Below are positions 1 through 9,320 of a stretch of 64,000 bases of DNA, one piece after another. This stretch comes from Chitinophaga pinensis. Its GTDB lineage: Bacteria; Bacteroidota; Bacteroidia; Chitinophagales; CAMDFR01. Below the pieces are notes generated by a model. That model did not search any database, had not been told where the DNA came from, and saw nothing but the letters and a program-made list of their open reading frames with translations. Position 1 is the stretch's first letter. Every line of letters starts with the position of its first letter. The translations under genes were made by a program, and so were the position numbers. Location: positions 1-64,000 of the forward strand of contig CAMDFR010000002.1 of NCBI GenBank assembly GCA_945897725.1. The letters are read 5' to 3'.

Positions 1-205
1 AATCTCAAATCAAAAAAACGGATCTATAATCTGTCACTAACTTATCATCATCACTATTTTGTTGATGATAAAAAGAACTAGATAAATACAGATAATATTT
101 CCCAAAGTAATGATAGGTGATTTTCGCCTCACGAATGATTCACAAAACAAAAAAAATGTACGTTGTTAATCTGTCGGGTGAGCCACCCGCCAGGGGATTG
201 TGGTA
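1..205. repeat. Direct repeat copy 1 (left side, truncated by window edge) flanking the secreted-protein operon
   Basis: aatctcaaatcaaaaaaacggatctataatctgtcac...ataggtgattttcgcctcacgaatg...gtcgggtgagccacccgccaggggatt aligns with 5119-5310 over its whole length with small indels. Confidence 0.85.
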
Positions 206-349
206 TGGGATTGAGGCGTTTTGCAGTAAAGACACGAGAGAGAAACTCTTGTTGCAGTGGGGAACTGCCATTTTAAGATTGGAATGAAGAAGTACCTCTC
301 TTATATGATTGAAGTAATATGCAAATTAGAAGCACATACGTTTAATGAA

Positions 350-389
350 CCCACAACCGCAACCACCGGAGGGTAGTTGTGATTGTGGG
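350..389. terminator. Long hairpin 11 nt past the last stop codon of the minus-strand operon
   Basis: CCCACAACCGCAACCACC-GGAG-GGTAGTTGTGATTGTGGG: 18-bp stem with about 2 mismatches; no strong U-tract. Confidence 0.5.
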
Positions 390-399
390 CTAGTTGTGG

Positions 400-1353
400 T
401 TACCACCATCCAATAACATTATAAGTTACAGATTTAGGTTGTCCGTTTCCGTAAGCGACACCAACGTCTCTATACGCTTTAATTCTTTCGCTTTCTTGAG
501 CTTGTTCTTTTAAAGTATAGTTCCACTCACGAGCGTCAAGTTCTTTAACTCTCGCTGCAATTTTGCTTGAAAGTGTTTTTACTTCTGCAAAGCAAGCAGC
601 GCTAGGATCTATCGTTGAAAGAATTTCGCCTGCCGTATTTCCTGCATCAACAGTTTGATTGGCAGCCCATAAGTTTGAAGCTTCTGCTAATTTTAATTTA
701 CACTGTCTGTCAATCTGTAGTTTGTAAATTGGAGCAACAGCATCCATGCATTTATCATAGCACGTTTTACAAACTTCAGGTACGCTAGTCAATTTATAAA
801 TCGCTTCTTCGTATTTGTTCTGGCTAGCTAAAGTTTGAGCTTCCTTAACAATAAAGTCACATTTACTATTGTAGTATTCAACAATTTTAGTCTTTCCTTT
901 TTCAATAAATGCTTGGTAATTTGGATCGGTGGTTTTTAAATTTTTAAGTGCAGAGATATATGCTTTGGTTTCATTTTCTCCTACTCCTTTTACAGTTGTA
1001 GAAATACTTGCAAATTTAGTACCATCAATTCCGTCTCCAATATACAATGTTACATCCAATGTAAATGCTTGCATTGGAGGTGCGGTAGGTGTAATATCCT
1101 TAGACATTACATTGATATTTGCAGTTATAATAAAGCGTTGATTTGAAGCACTACCACCCATACCGTTTTGCGTCACAATCTGACTTAGTTTGTTTGCCAA
1201 CATGCTGCGAGCAGCTTCCGGCATATTGTTAATTTGTTGTGGCACGTAAGCAGCTAAAGTAATTCGAGCCATATCATCACTTTTGCCAGCCGTATTTTGT
1301 GCATAGATATTACAACCTACAACAATTAAGATACTTAGAATTATTGATTTCAT
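400..1353 (-). CDS. Secreted protein of unknown function (Bacteroidota operon, terminal gene)
   Basis: ORF with signal peptide MKSIILSILIVVGCNIYAQ; start trimmed to internal ATG at 1353 so that it does not overlap the upstream gene. Confidence 0.8.
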   Translation of the reverse strand: MKSIILSILIVVGCNIYAQNTAGKSDDMARITLAAYVPQQINNMPEAARSMLANKLSQIVTQNGMGGSASNQRFIITANINVMSKDITPTAPPMQAFTLDVTLYIGDGIDGTKFASISTTVKGVGENETKAYISALKNLKTTDPNYQAFIEKGKTKIVEYYNSKCDFIVKEAQTLASQNKYEEAIYKLTSVPEVCKTCYDKCMDAVAPIYKLQIDRQCKLKLAEASNLWAANQTVDAGNTAGEILSTIDPSAACFAEVKTLSSKIAARVKELDAREWNYTLKEQAQESERIKAYRDVGVAYGNGQPKSVTYNVIGWW

Positions 1354-1372
1354 AATTATATTTTTTTTAGTG

Positions 1373-2332
1373 TTATTTTTCTCCAAGCACTATTGATGCT
1401 TGTCCTAAACCTTTCATCATTAATTTGTTTGTGATTAAAAAAGGTTCCTTTTTCAAATAGCTTTGTAATCCTTTGCAAAAACCTTTGGCATCAATTGCCA
1501 CGCCTGCTTCGTTGTACATCGGAATTCTCACTTGTTTAAACAACATCATGTTTTCTGTAGATTCACTGGTGCTAAAACGACCTTTGACACAATTTTTTGT
1601 GAACCATTCTTCAATATAACTATTTAATTCTTTTCCGTCATACTCTGATTCTAAATCACCATCCCAAGAATCGAATTTTTTGATACGTACTATTATTTCT
1701 CTACCGTTAGCAAACATGTCGTCAAAATGAGCCATTAATTGAACATTAAAGTTGTCAAGATGAGAAAGCACAGCAGTTTGAAGCATTACTGGTAAGGTAG
1801 CACCTATAAGTTCGTTACCTGTTCCTGATGCCCCAGCTATTTGTTTATCTGTATACGCATCTAAACCTTGAAGAATAAATGTGATAGATTTTTTTGGCCC
1901 TACTTGATTTATTGTCCAAGTAACCTGCATCCAAATATCAGCTTTGGCTGTTTTCTTTAATTTATCAATCGGGCTTTCGCTAACACCTGCACCGGTTTTA
2001 CTTGTCAATAAAGCATCCTCTGCGCTCTCAGATGCTAGTGTTTTTAAAACACCTTCCATTGACTCTAATGGGAAACCTCTTTCTGCCATTAACTCACCAA
2101 GCTTAGCAACGACCAACAAAAGATCTGCGTTTTCTTGAAATGCTCTTTTGTAATCAGGAACTTTAACTTTCGTACCTTGATTGTCAAACTCCAACATGTA
2201 GCCATTTGTGTTACACCAAACATCACTTGGCACGACCATTATCGTTGGCTTTTTAGCTTGTGAAAAAACTAAGGTAGTTGCGCCAAAAGTTACGATAGCA
2301 ACTACTATTATCTTTTTTAAAAAATTTTTCAT
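1373..2332 (-). CDS. Secreted protein, DUF6175-like (family recalled from memory)
   Basis: Signal peptide, then PTIMVVPSDVWCNTNGYMLEFDNQG...; TolB/CsgG-like feel of the N-terminal module. Confidence 0.7.
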   Translation of the reverse strand: MKNFLKKIIVVAIVTFGATTLVFSQAKKPTIMVVPSDVWCNTNGYMLEFDNQGTKVKVPDYKRAFQENADLLLVVAKLGELMAERGFPLESMEGVLKTLASESAEDALLTSKTGAGVSESPIDKLKKTAKADIWMQVTWTINQVGPKKSITFILQGLDAYTDKQIAGASGTGNELIGATLPVMLQTAVLSHLDNFNVQLMAHFDDMFANGREIIVRIKKFDSWDGDLESEYDGKELNSYIEEWFTKNCVKGRFSTSESTENMMLFKQVRIPMYNEAGVAIDAKGFCKGLQSYLKKEPFLITNKLMMKGLGQASIVLGEK

Positions 2333-2342
2333 ATTTCTCTTT

Positions 2343-2822
2343 TTAATTGTTTAAAATTTTATCTGCAATCATTTGTTTTTTTAGGTCACTTCTCAAAACT
2401 CGAATAATAAAGCCATACATTACATCACCATCACGTCCTTTTGCTTTTTCTTTTTTGCCAAAAGACTCATCTTTATCAGAGGTAAATTTTTTGTAATCGC
2501 CACCATCTTTAAAGAAGTTGTTGAAATAATCAGCTTTGTTTTCGCGAATATTAGGGGCGTTTAGAATGGGTCTTGTTTCACAATCGGGCTTACCGTTTCT
2601 AATACCAACAAACAAAACAGCGTTTATTACTTCTTTTCTTGCTTGCTCCAAAGCATCTGCTCTATTTTTTCCTTTGCCCCATGCTTTTAAAGTAATACTG
2701 CCATCAAGCTCAGCACCCATACACTCTATTTCGTGTGTATAGTTCCCTGATAATTTATTGTTTGCTTTAGAACCGACAAAAAGCAACAAATTTATTGTAA
2801 GTAAGAATATTGTTGTTTTCAT
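2343..2822 (-). CDS. Small secreted protein, paralogue A of tandem pair
   Basis: Signal peptide; shares layout LKAWGKGKNRADALEQARKEVINAVLFVGI...ENKADYFNNFFKDGGDYKKFTS with the 2838-3359 protein. Confidence 0.8.
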   Translation of the reverse strand: MKTTIFLLTINLLLFVGSKANNKLSGNYTHEIECMGAELDGSITLKAWGKGKNRADALEQARKEVINAVLFVGIRNGKPDCETRPILNAPNIRENKADYFNNFFKDGGDYKKFTSDKDESFGKKEKAKGRDGDVMYGFIIRVLRSDLKKQMIADKILNN

Positions 2823-2837
2823 ATTTTTAATTTTTGG

Positions 2838-3359
2838 TTAGAAACCTGCATTAAGTGATTTAATAATTCCTGCATCTTCTAAATCTTTTCTTAAAGCAGA
2901 TACATTTACAGAAACAACTACTCCAATTTTATATTCTTTACCAATTTTCATTCTGTCTTCAGCGGCAACAGCACCATCGTTAGAAGTAGAAACAAATTTC
3001 ATATACTTACCACCATCAGCAAAAAACGGTTTAAAAAAATCTGCTTTTTCATTTTCCAGATTAACATTACTTGTTAATGCTTTTTGGCCCTCTACAGGGC
3101 CTGTTCCAGTAAACCCTTTAAAAATAATACCATGAACAGCATTTTTTTTCGCTTGCTCTATAGCAACATCAGGTTTTTTGGAGTAAGACCATACCTTAAT
3201 TAAATAGGTGCCTTGGGTACCCGTCTGCACTACATTGATTTCATATCTCCACTCTTCAGTGTCTTGGTCCGCATTTTTTTTTGCTTGAGCATTTGCTACA
3301 GATGAGCAACCTATAATAAGCATAAGCAAAAGGCTCATTTTCTTTTTGATATTTTTCAT
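2838..3359 (-). CDS. Small secreted protein, paralogue B of tandem pair
   Basis: IKVWSYSKKPDVAIEQAKKNAVHGIIFKGF...ENEKADFFKPFFADGGKYMKFVS parallels paralogue A; start trimmed to ATG at 3359. Confidence 0.8.
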   Translation of the reverse strand: MKNIKKKMSLLLMLIIGCSSVANAQAKKNADQDTEEWRYEINVVQTGTQGTYLIKVWSYSKKPDVAIEQAKKNAVHGIIFKGFTGTGPVEGQKALTSNVNLENEKADFFKPFFADGGKYMKFVSTSNDGAVAAEDRMKIGKEYKIGVVVSVNVSALRKDLEDAGIIKSLNAGF

Positions 3360-3429
3360 TTTTGTTTTTTTAATGGTAAATAAAAAGTATTGCAATCAGC
3401 CATAAGCCAATTGCAATACCTGATGTTAA

Positions 3430-4755
3430 TTATTTCATTTGTTTAATAAGCAAACCAGAGTAAAATTTCTTACCTCCCTTAAATGTAGTACGATCAATCA
3501 CCGGTGCAGCTTCTTTTCCATCAGCAGCTGGTTGAGCCACGGGCGCTTCGTCACCATTATAGGTATTGTCCCAAATTAATTCTTTATCTGCTACAATAGT
3601 ACCAATACTTTTATAGGTTGCTACTCCAGTTTTAGGGTCTATGTTTTGCTCAAGTACTTCAAACTTTTCACCACCTTCTAAACCTTCTTTTTTACCAATT
3701 TTAGCAGTGATAGGGTTGCCAGTATAAAGAGGTGTTTTTGTTTTAAACACCTCATATGTTTTCTGAAGCTTAGCGTAAACATTGTCAATAATTCTTACTG
3801 TAGAAAGAGCGATGATTTGATCCTCCGTTCTTTTTTCAGTTAAAGAGAAAGTTATTAAACCTGTAGCATTGGCATCACCAACAAACTCAAGCTTAAATAA
3901 ATCTGTTTTGTCAAAAGCCTCTTTCTTTTTAGGATCAACACCACCTTTTTCCATATACATGTCTGTGAAGAATGCATTTTGAATTGTGTCGTTCCATACC
4001 AATTTGTATAGGTAAGATGTTGCGAAAATAGAATAACCCTCTTTTGTCTTTTCGTAAACAGCATCGATACCTTGGTTCGCTTTATCTAAAAGCGCAGGTA
4101 CAGTAATCTTTGCAGCAGCCTCTGCTTTTGCCAAATCTCTAACAACAGCAGCTACAGGCTCATTAGGATAGAAATTAAATTTGTTGATCACCACAAACGT
4201 ATTTCCTATTAATTCAAAGCCGGCAGTTTTTAATAATGCCTGTCCATCAGAAGAAGCTTGAGCAGACTTTGCTTCTAGAAAAGAAGCATTAAATACACCT
4301 CTATCAGCAACCAAATTCCAATCAAAACTACCATCTGCTTGTCTGTTAAACCATTTAGCAACAAGTTTGTTGGCTATTTTTTCTTTTGATAGATATTTTT
4401 GAATTCTATAAGGTAATTCTCTAGCAACAGAATCGATTTTTATAGACGCTGCACTTGCTAACATACCACCTACTTGAGAAGGCTTATAAATGAGAGACTT
4501 TTCTTCTGCAGTTAAAGTGTAATTAGCAGGATTGAATGATTTTTGATCAATGGTGTGGTCGTTATATTTATCAGGGAAAGGAGCAGTGTTGAATGCCTTT
4601 AAAACGATATCTTTTTTAGGAAATTTTTCAGATTCAACAACCATGGTGTGTAAAGAGCTTCTACGAAACTTTACGTCTAATGGTTTGTCTTGTGTTTGGG
4701 CGAATAAGCTAGTACCCAATGTCAATAAGCTAAATGCAATAATTGTTTGTTTCAT
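3430..4755 (-). CDS. Secreted protein of unknown function, first gene of operon
   Basis: Signal peptide MKQTIIAFSLLTLGTSLFAQ at trimmed start 4755; about 440 aa. Confidence 0.8.
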   Translation of the reverse strand: MKQTIIAFSLLTLGTSLFAQTQDKPLDVKFRRSSLHTMVVESEKFPKKDIVLKAFNTAPFPDKYNDHTIDQKSFNPANYTLTAEEKSLIYKPSQVGGMLASAASIKIDSVARELPYRIQKYLSKEKIANKLVAKWFNRQADGSFDWNLVADRGVFNASFLEAKSAQASSDGQALLKTAGFELIGNTFVVINKFNFYPNEPVAAVVRDLAKAEAAAKITVPALLDKANQGIDAVYEKTKEGYSIFATSYLYKLVWNDTIQNAFFTDMYMEKGGVDPKKKEAFDKTDLFKLEFVGDANATGLITFSLTEKRTEDQIIALSTVRIIDNVYAKLQKTYEVFKTKTPLYTGNPITAKIGKKEGLEGGEKFEVLEQNIDPKTGVATYKSIGTIVADKELIWDNTYNGDEAPVAQPAADGKEAAPVIDRTTFKGGKKFYSGLLIKQMK

Positions 4756-5091
4756 TTTTGTGTTTTTGTATGTAATTAAATTTTTCCTACTCATATGGCT
4801 TTTCGGATGCGCCCCGTTTTTTAAAGTGGGTTCTGGTCGCCACTTGTATTTGCAATATTAGTAAATGTTTATCAAATACCACCGATATTGTCCTTAGTGG
4901 GGTGTCTAAAAACGCGAGAACCAAGGACATAAGTAGCGCTAAGGCTTGTCTTTGCGTCAGTTTATGACCTCAGAATGCTGAATCTATGGCGGGTGACACC
5001 CAACATGGGTTCAGAAGGAAACTTCTTGCATTGAGCAGAAATGTAAGGTTGATGAAAGTTATCTTTTGAAACATTACCTACGAACGCTGAA

Positions 5092-5120
5092 TTGATGTCG
5101 GGTGGCTCACCCGACATCAA
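5092..5120. repeat. Perfect 12-bp-stem hairpin
   Basis: TTGATGTCGGGT-GGCTC-ACCCGACATCAA. Confidence 0.9.
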
Positions 5121-5310
5121 TCTCAAATCAAAAAACGGACCTATAATCTGTCACGAACTCATCATGATCACTAATTTTTTGAAGATACAAAGAACTAGAT
5201 GAATACGACTAATCGATGAACGATAGGTGGTTTTCGCCTCATGAATGTTACATAAAGTAATAAAAACATGTTTTGTTATGATGTCGGGTGAGCCACCCGC
5301 CATGGGATTC
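5119..5310. repeat. Direct repeat copy 2 (right side) flanking the secreted-protein operon
   Basis: Aligns with 1-205. Confidence 0.85.
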
Positions 5311-5447
5311 GCGAGTAATACGGACCAATAATCACACAAAATAAATAAACTAAACTTGACGTTGTATAATAAACACAAGTATGAGAAGTTTGGGCTTATT
5401 GATTCTGATGTCCCTTTTTTTAATGGGATGTCTAACCACGCAAGCCT

Positions 5448-6443
5448 TCACTTCTTACTTACCCCCTTTTGTTGATGTTGTAGAATGATAGTTGATATTT
5501 TCTCAGAAAAAAGCCCGGCTCCCTTTTTATTCAAGTGCTGATACTCGTAATACATACTATCATTCAACTCCGGCAAATCATTATTGTAAAAATCATACAC
5601 CTCCATATTCGTATACTTCTTTGTCGCCTCCACTAATTTCTTTGAATACATCAACTCAGCTTTGTCAATAAATGTTCCCCTGGTAAGCTGCTTCCAATAA
5701 GGTGAAGCTGGAGGCTGATACATGATAAAATAGGATTTATTTGTACTCAATGCTTGTAGCACTTCTTGAAATTTTGTCCAGCGGACATCGCTATTGGAAA
5801 AGTGCTTATACCAAGCATGGTTCTCAAAATACTTAGTGGTCTCGATAGAATCTTTTAATAATTGAAAATAACCAGTATTGCCACGGAAACCCTTGTTATT
5901 TTTGATAGCAAGCGCTTCACCATCCGTTAGCTCTTTAGGTCTATCTAAAATATCATTGAAGGTTTCTGATAATAGCACAAAATACATTGAAATAAATTCT
6001 CTTGGATTGTCCCTATGCAACCTCAGCCTTTCTAAAAACGACATTTGCTGAAAGCCCTTGTTTGACAAGTAGCCAAAATCTATGGCACCGTCATTAATTT
6101 GCCAGCTACTCACACTCACCACAAAGATGAGGTTTGAAGAAGAATAGCGATTTTTTATAGCGTAAAGAAAGGACACAAGGTCTCCTCCTTTTGTTGCAAT
6201 ATTGATCGTATTATATCCTGTGTTTTTTTCAATAATGGATGGAAACAATTGTTTTTCTGCTCTAGAATCTCCAGCAATAATGATATTTACTTTTGTCGTA
6301 TCAATCTTCAATCTGGTGATCTTATTTTCCATGTCACTGATACTTTTATCTTCCAACCTATAGTTGATTATGTTATGCACAAAGAAAAACAGCACCGAAG
6401 GAATGATCAGAAAAAGGAAAGTATGGTATAGAAACTTTTTCAT
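5448..6443 (-). CDS. SGNH/GDSL-hydrolase-fold protein, AlgJ/AlgX-like partner of the MBOAT acyltransferase
   Basis: N-terminal TM helix, IIIAGDSRAE block I and C-terminal D..YYEYQHLNKKGAGLFS block V; adjacent to MBOAT; start trimmed to MKKFLYHTF at 6443. Confidence 0.75.
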   Translation of the reverse strand: MKKFLYHTFLFLIIPSVLFFFVHNIINYRLEDKSISDMENKITRLKIDTTKVNIIIAGDSRAEKQLFPSIIEKNTGYNTINIATKGGDLVSFLYAIKNRYSSSNLIFVVSVSSWQINDGAIDFGYLSNKGFQQMSFLERLRLHRDNPREFISMYFVLLSETFNDILDRPKELTDGEALAIKNNKGFRGNTGYFQLLKDSIETTKYFENHAWYKHFSNSDVRWTKFQEVLQALSTNKSYFIMYQPPASPYWKQLTRGTFIDKAELMYSKKLVEATKKYTNMEVYDFYNNDLPELNDSMYYEYQHLNKKGAGLFSEKISTIILQHQQKGVSKK

Positions 6444-6451
6444 GTCGATTC

Positions 6452-7900
6452 CTAAAATTGAAAATAAATAAATTGTTGTTCCTTGCCAACGAACCAAATA
6501 ATTGTAGCAATGATTCCATAGTACATTGACCATCTCAAAGGCTTATACCACGTGTTTCCTAGACGTGCTATCGCAAATTGCTCCTCTCTTCCAATCCATT
6601 CTATCAGAATAAATACGCCCGTCAATGCAATAATGGGAGGGGTAAGCCCTATGCCTGGAAAATAAGGAACTGTAAAGATAGACATGGAGAAAATTTCTCT
6701 AACATAGTAATAAGCATCGTGAACATTTGCTGCCCTAAAAAATATCCAAGCAAATACTGTTAAGCTAAAAGTTAGTCCAATTGAAAAAACATCTTTTATT
6801 GTTGGTAGGTACTTCCCTTTTGCTACAATATCCAAATTATTTCTATTTGTATTGGATAGAATGGATGGCATTATATATAAGGCATTTAAAAAGCCCCAAA
6901 TTAAAAAAGTCCAGTTGGCACCATGCCAAAAACCACTCACCAAGAAGATGATAAATGTGTTTCTGACTTTGATCCATGTACCTCCCTTACTTCCCCCTAA
7001 TGGAATATAGAGATAGTCTTTAAACCAAGAAGAGAGAGAGATGTGCCATCGACGCCAGAACTCTGCTATGTCCCTTGAAAAATAAGGGAAAGCAAAATTT
7101 CTTAACAGGTCAATCCCAAATAATCTTGCTGTTCCAATTGCAATATCTGAGTATCCTGAAAAATCGCAATAGATTTGAAAAGTAAAGAACAGTGCACCTA
7201 AAACATGTGTACTTCCTGAATAGTCAGCAGAATTATTAAAAATCTTGTTTGCATATTCAGCACAATTATCGGCTATCACAATCTTCTTAAACAAACCCCA
7301 TAAAATCTGTCGTAAACCATCCACTGCCTTTGCATAATCAAATTGTCTCTTTTTCAATATTTGTGGTAAAAGATGCGTCGCTCTTTCTATAGGACCTGCG
7401 ACTAGCAAAGGAAAGAAACTAACAAAAACGGCGTAATCAATAAAATTTCTTTCCGGCCTCATCCTGTCTTTATAAAGATCCAGCACATAAGATAAACCAT
7501 GAAAAGTATAGAAGGAAATCCCCACAGGTAAGATAACTTGTAAGGAACTTAAGCTCGTATTAAAACCAAGCAATGAAAGTCCGTCGGCAAAAGAGTCTGC
7601 GAAGAAATTATAATATTTAAATACACCTAGAAAGCCAAGATTAATAACAATACTTATCTGTAACCAAATTAATTTGCTTCGTTGTTGCTTAGCTTCACAG
7701 ATCTTGATACCGGTATAAAAATCTAATAGCGTTGAGAAGACTAGCAAAAACATAAAGCGCCAGTCCCAGCAAGCATAAAAAAAGTAGCTAGAAACGAGCA
7801 GTAAAATATTTTGAAGTCTTACATTTCTTTTAGTTGCAAACCAGTAAAGTATAAAAACAATCGGTAAGAATATTGCAAAGCTTAAGGAGTTGAAAAACAT
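6452..7900 (-). CDS. MBOAT family O-acyltransferase (AlgI/DltB-like)
   Basis: Polytopic; FFPLLVAGPIERATHLLPQ, FSGYSDIAIGTARLFGI, NFAFPYFSRDIAEFWRRWHISLSSWFKDYLYIPLGGSKGG, SGFWHGANWTF. Confidence 0.95.
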   Translation of the reverse strand: MFFNSLSFAIFLPIVFILYWFATKRNVRLQNILLLVSSYFFYACWDWRFMFLLVFSTLLDFYTGIKICEAKQQRSKLIWLQISIVINLGFLGVFKYYNFFADSFADGLSLLGFNTSLSSLQVILPVGISFYTFHGLSYVLDLYKDRMRPERNFIDYAVFVSFFPLLVAGPIERATHLLPQILKKRQFDYAKAVDGLRQILWGLFKKIVIADNCAEYANKIFNNSADYSGSTHVLGALFFTFQIYCDFSGYSDIAIGTARLFGIDLLRNFAFPYFSRDIAEFWRRWHISLSSWFKDYLYIPLGGSKGGTWIKVRNTFIIFLVSGFWHGANWTFLIWGFLNALYIMPSILSNTNRNNLDIVAKGKYLPTIKDVFSIGLTFSLTVFAWIFFRAANVHDAYYYVREIFSMSIFTVPYFPGIGLTPPIIALTGVFILIEWIGREEQFAIARLGNTWYKPLRWSMYYGIIATIIWFVGKEQQFIYFQF

Positions 7901-8244
7901 ATTTTCTATCTATTTCAAAGCTTTAAGTGGCTAGCTGTTTGTGTCATTTTTGTTACTAGTGATAACGTTTTGCTATACGCTACCCCTTTTTCACCACTTT
8001 CGGTAGGTCACCACTTTTATAACGAGTCACCTTGCTTGTTAATAATATCAACAAAGTTAGTATTTTATTAACTACAAGTGCGCATAAAATAACTTTGTGT
8101 AAGGAACTTAGACTTTTGAGAGAACTGTTTTACAGATTTGTTTTTGAGACATTTTTTAGAATGCTAGACCAAAGGATAGAAGCGTAAAGACACCGTTGAT
8201 AGAAGTTTATAATAGCGGCGAGGCCGATACCGATGCCCGCGAAA

Positions 8245-8288
8245 GCGATGGCAGCAAGTATCTTGTACTGCGTACAGCGCGCTGGCTC
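8245..8288 (+). repeat. Dispersed palindromic element (family P), copy 1
   Basis: GCGATGGCAGCAAGTATCTTGTACTGCGTACAGCGCGCTGGCTCC matches the family core. Confidence 0.6.
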
Positions 8289-8452
8289 CTTCTCAATGCC
8301 TTCTATGGCCTACAACATATGCAGGAGCCATTCGCCCAAAACCTTAAAGTCATCAGCAATAACACAAACATATTATCAATAGCCCTTATACCTATATTCT
8401 ACTTGTATTTTCGACGATTTGCTTTATTTTTACAAAACAGTTTAAACGAAAT

Positions 8453-9319
8453 ATGAAAGGAATTATTTTGGCAGGCGGAGCTGGTACAAGGCTTCATCCA
8501 ATTACATTAGCGATTAGTAAACAGAGTATGCCCATTTATGATAAGCCGATGATTTATTATCCGCTTTCTACGCTGATGTTGGCTGGTATCAATGAAATTT
8601 TAATTATTTCTACGCCTGTTGATTTGCCGAACTTTGAACGCTTATTGGGCGATGGAAGTCAGTTGGGATGCAAGTTTTCGTATAAAGTGCAGGAAACACC
8701 GAATGGTTTGGCTCAGGCTTTTGTACTAGGCAAAGAATTTATTGGCGACGATGATGTTGCTTTGGTTTTGGGCGATAATATTTTTTATGGCGCAGGCATG
8801 GGTCGCATGCTGAAATCCTATACCAAACCGAAAGGGGGGGTTATTTTTGCGTATCATGTCTCTGATCCTGAAAGATACGGTGTGGTGGAGTTTGACGCTA
8901 CGGGCAAAGCGATCTCTATAGAAGAAAAGCCAGCGCAACCTAAATCTAATTATGCGGTGCCGGGCTTATATTTTTATGACAATAGTGTGGTGGATATTGC
9001 TAGAGATTTGAAACCTAGCGCGAGAGGAGAATACGAGATTACGGATATCAACAAGGAATATTTGAATCGAGGGGCACTACAAGTAGGTATCCTAGACAGA
9101 GGTACTGCTTGGTTGGATACAGGTACTTTTAATTCCTTGATGCAGGCTTCTTTGTTTGTACAAGTGATTGAAGAAAGACAGGGCTTAAAAATTGGATGTA
9201 TTGAAGAGATTGCCTTTGAAGAAGGTTTTATTAATAAACAACAATTGATAGATATTGCTCAAGCATTATTGAAAAGTGGCTATGGTCAATATTTATTAGA
9301 CATCGCAAATACCAAGTAG
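8453..9319 (+). CDS. rfbA: Glucose-1-phosphate thymidylyltransferase
   Basis: [46 protein letters not shown]. Confidence 0.96.
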   Translation: MKGIILAGGAGTRLHPITLAISKQSMPIYDKPMIYYPLSTLMLAGINEILIISTPVDLPNFERLLGDGSQLGCKFSYKVQETPNGLAQAFVLGKEFIGDDDVALVLGDNIFYGAGMGRMLKSYTKPKGGVIFAYHVSDPERYGVVEFDATGKAISIEEKPAQPKSNYAVPGLYFYDNSVVDIARDLKPSARGEYEITDINKEYLNRGALQVGILDRGTAWLDTGTFNSLMQASLFVQVIEERQGLKIGCIEEIAFEEGFINKQQLIDIAQALLKSGYGQYLLDIANTK

Positions 9320-9320
9320 T

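Larger units (their letters stand above)
4885..5445. repeat. Composite repeat region upstream of the operon
   Basis: Related units at 4885-4915 (tagtggggtgtctaaaaacgcgag) and 5409-5440 (taatgggatgtctaaccacgcaag), plus GGGTG/CACCC hairpins at 4991-5001, 5092-5120 and 5283-5300. Confidence 0.6.

Noticed and set aside
929-1141. Plus-strand ORF opposite the 400-1353 gene
   Set aside because: Antisense shadow ORF inside a clear signal-peptide gene; no start context or family resemblance.
5151-5378. 75-aa minus-strand ORF
   Set aside because: Lies entirely in the direct-repeat copy 2 region; Cys/Ile-rich composition with no coding character.
7980-8040. Repeated tcaccactttt blocks (ttcaccactttc, gtcaccactttt, gagtcacc)
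   Set aside because: Short, irregular spacing, may be chance in a low-complexity spacer; not strong enough to claim an operator.
8196-8456. 86-aa ORF upstream of rfbA (MIEVYNSGEADTDARESDGSKYLV...)
   Set aside because: Its first half is the family-P repeat element; likely a spurious read-through of repeat sequence.
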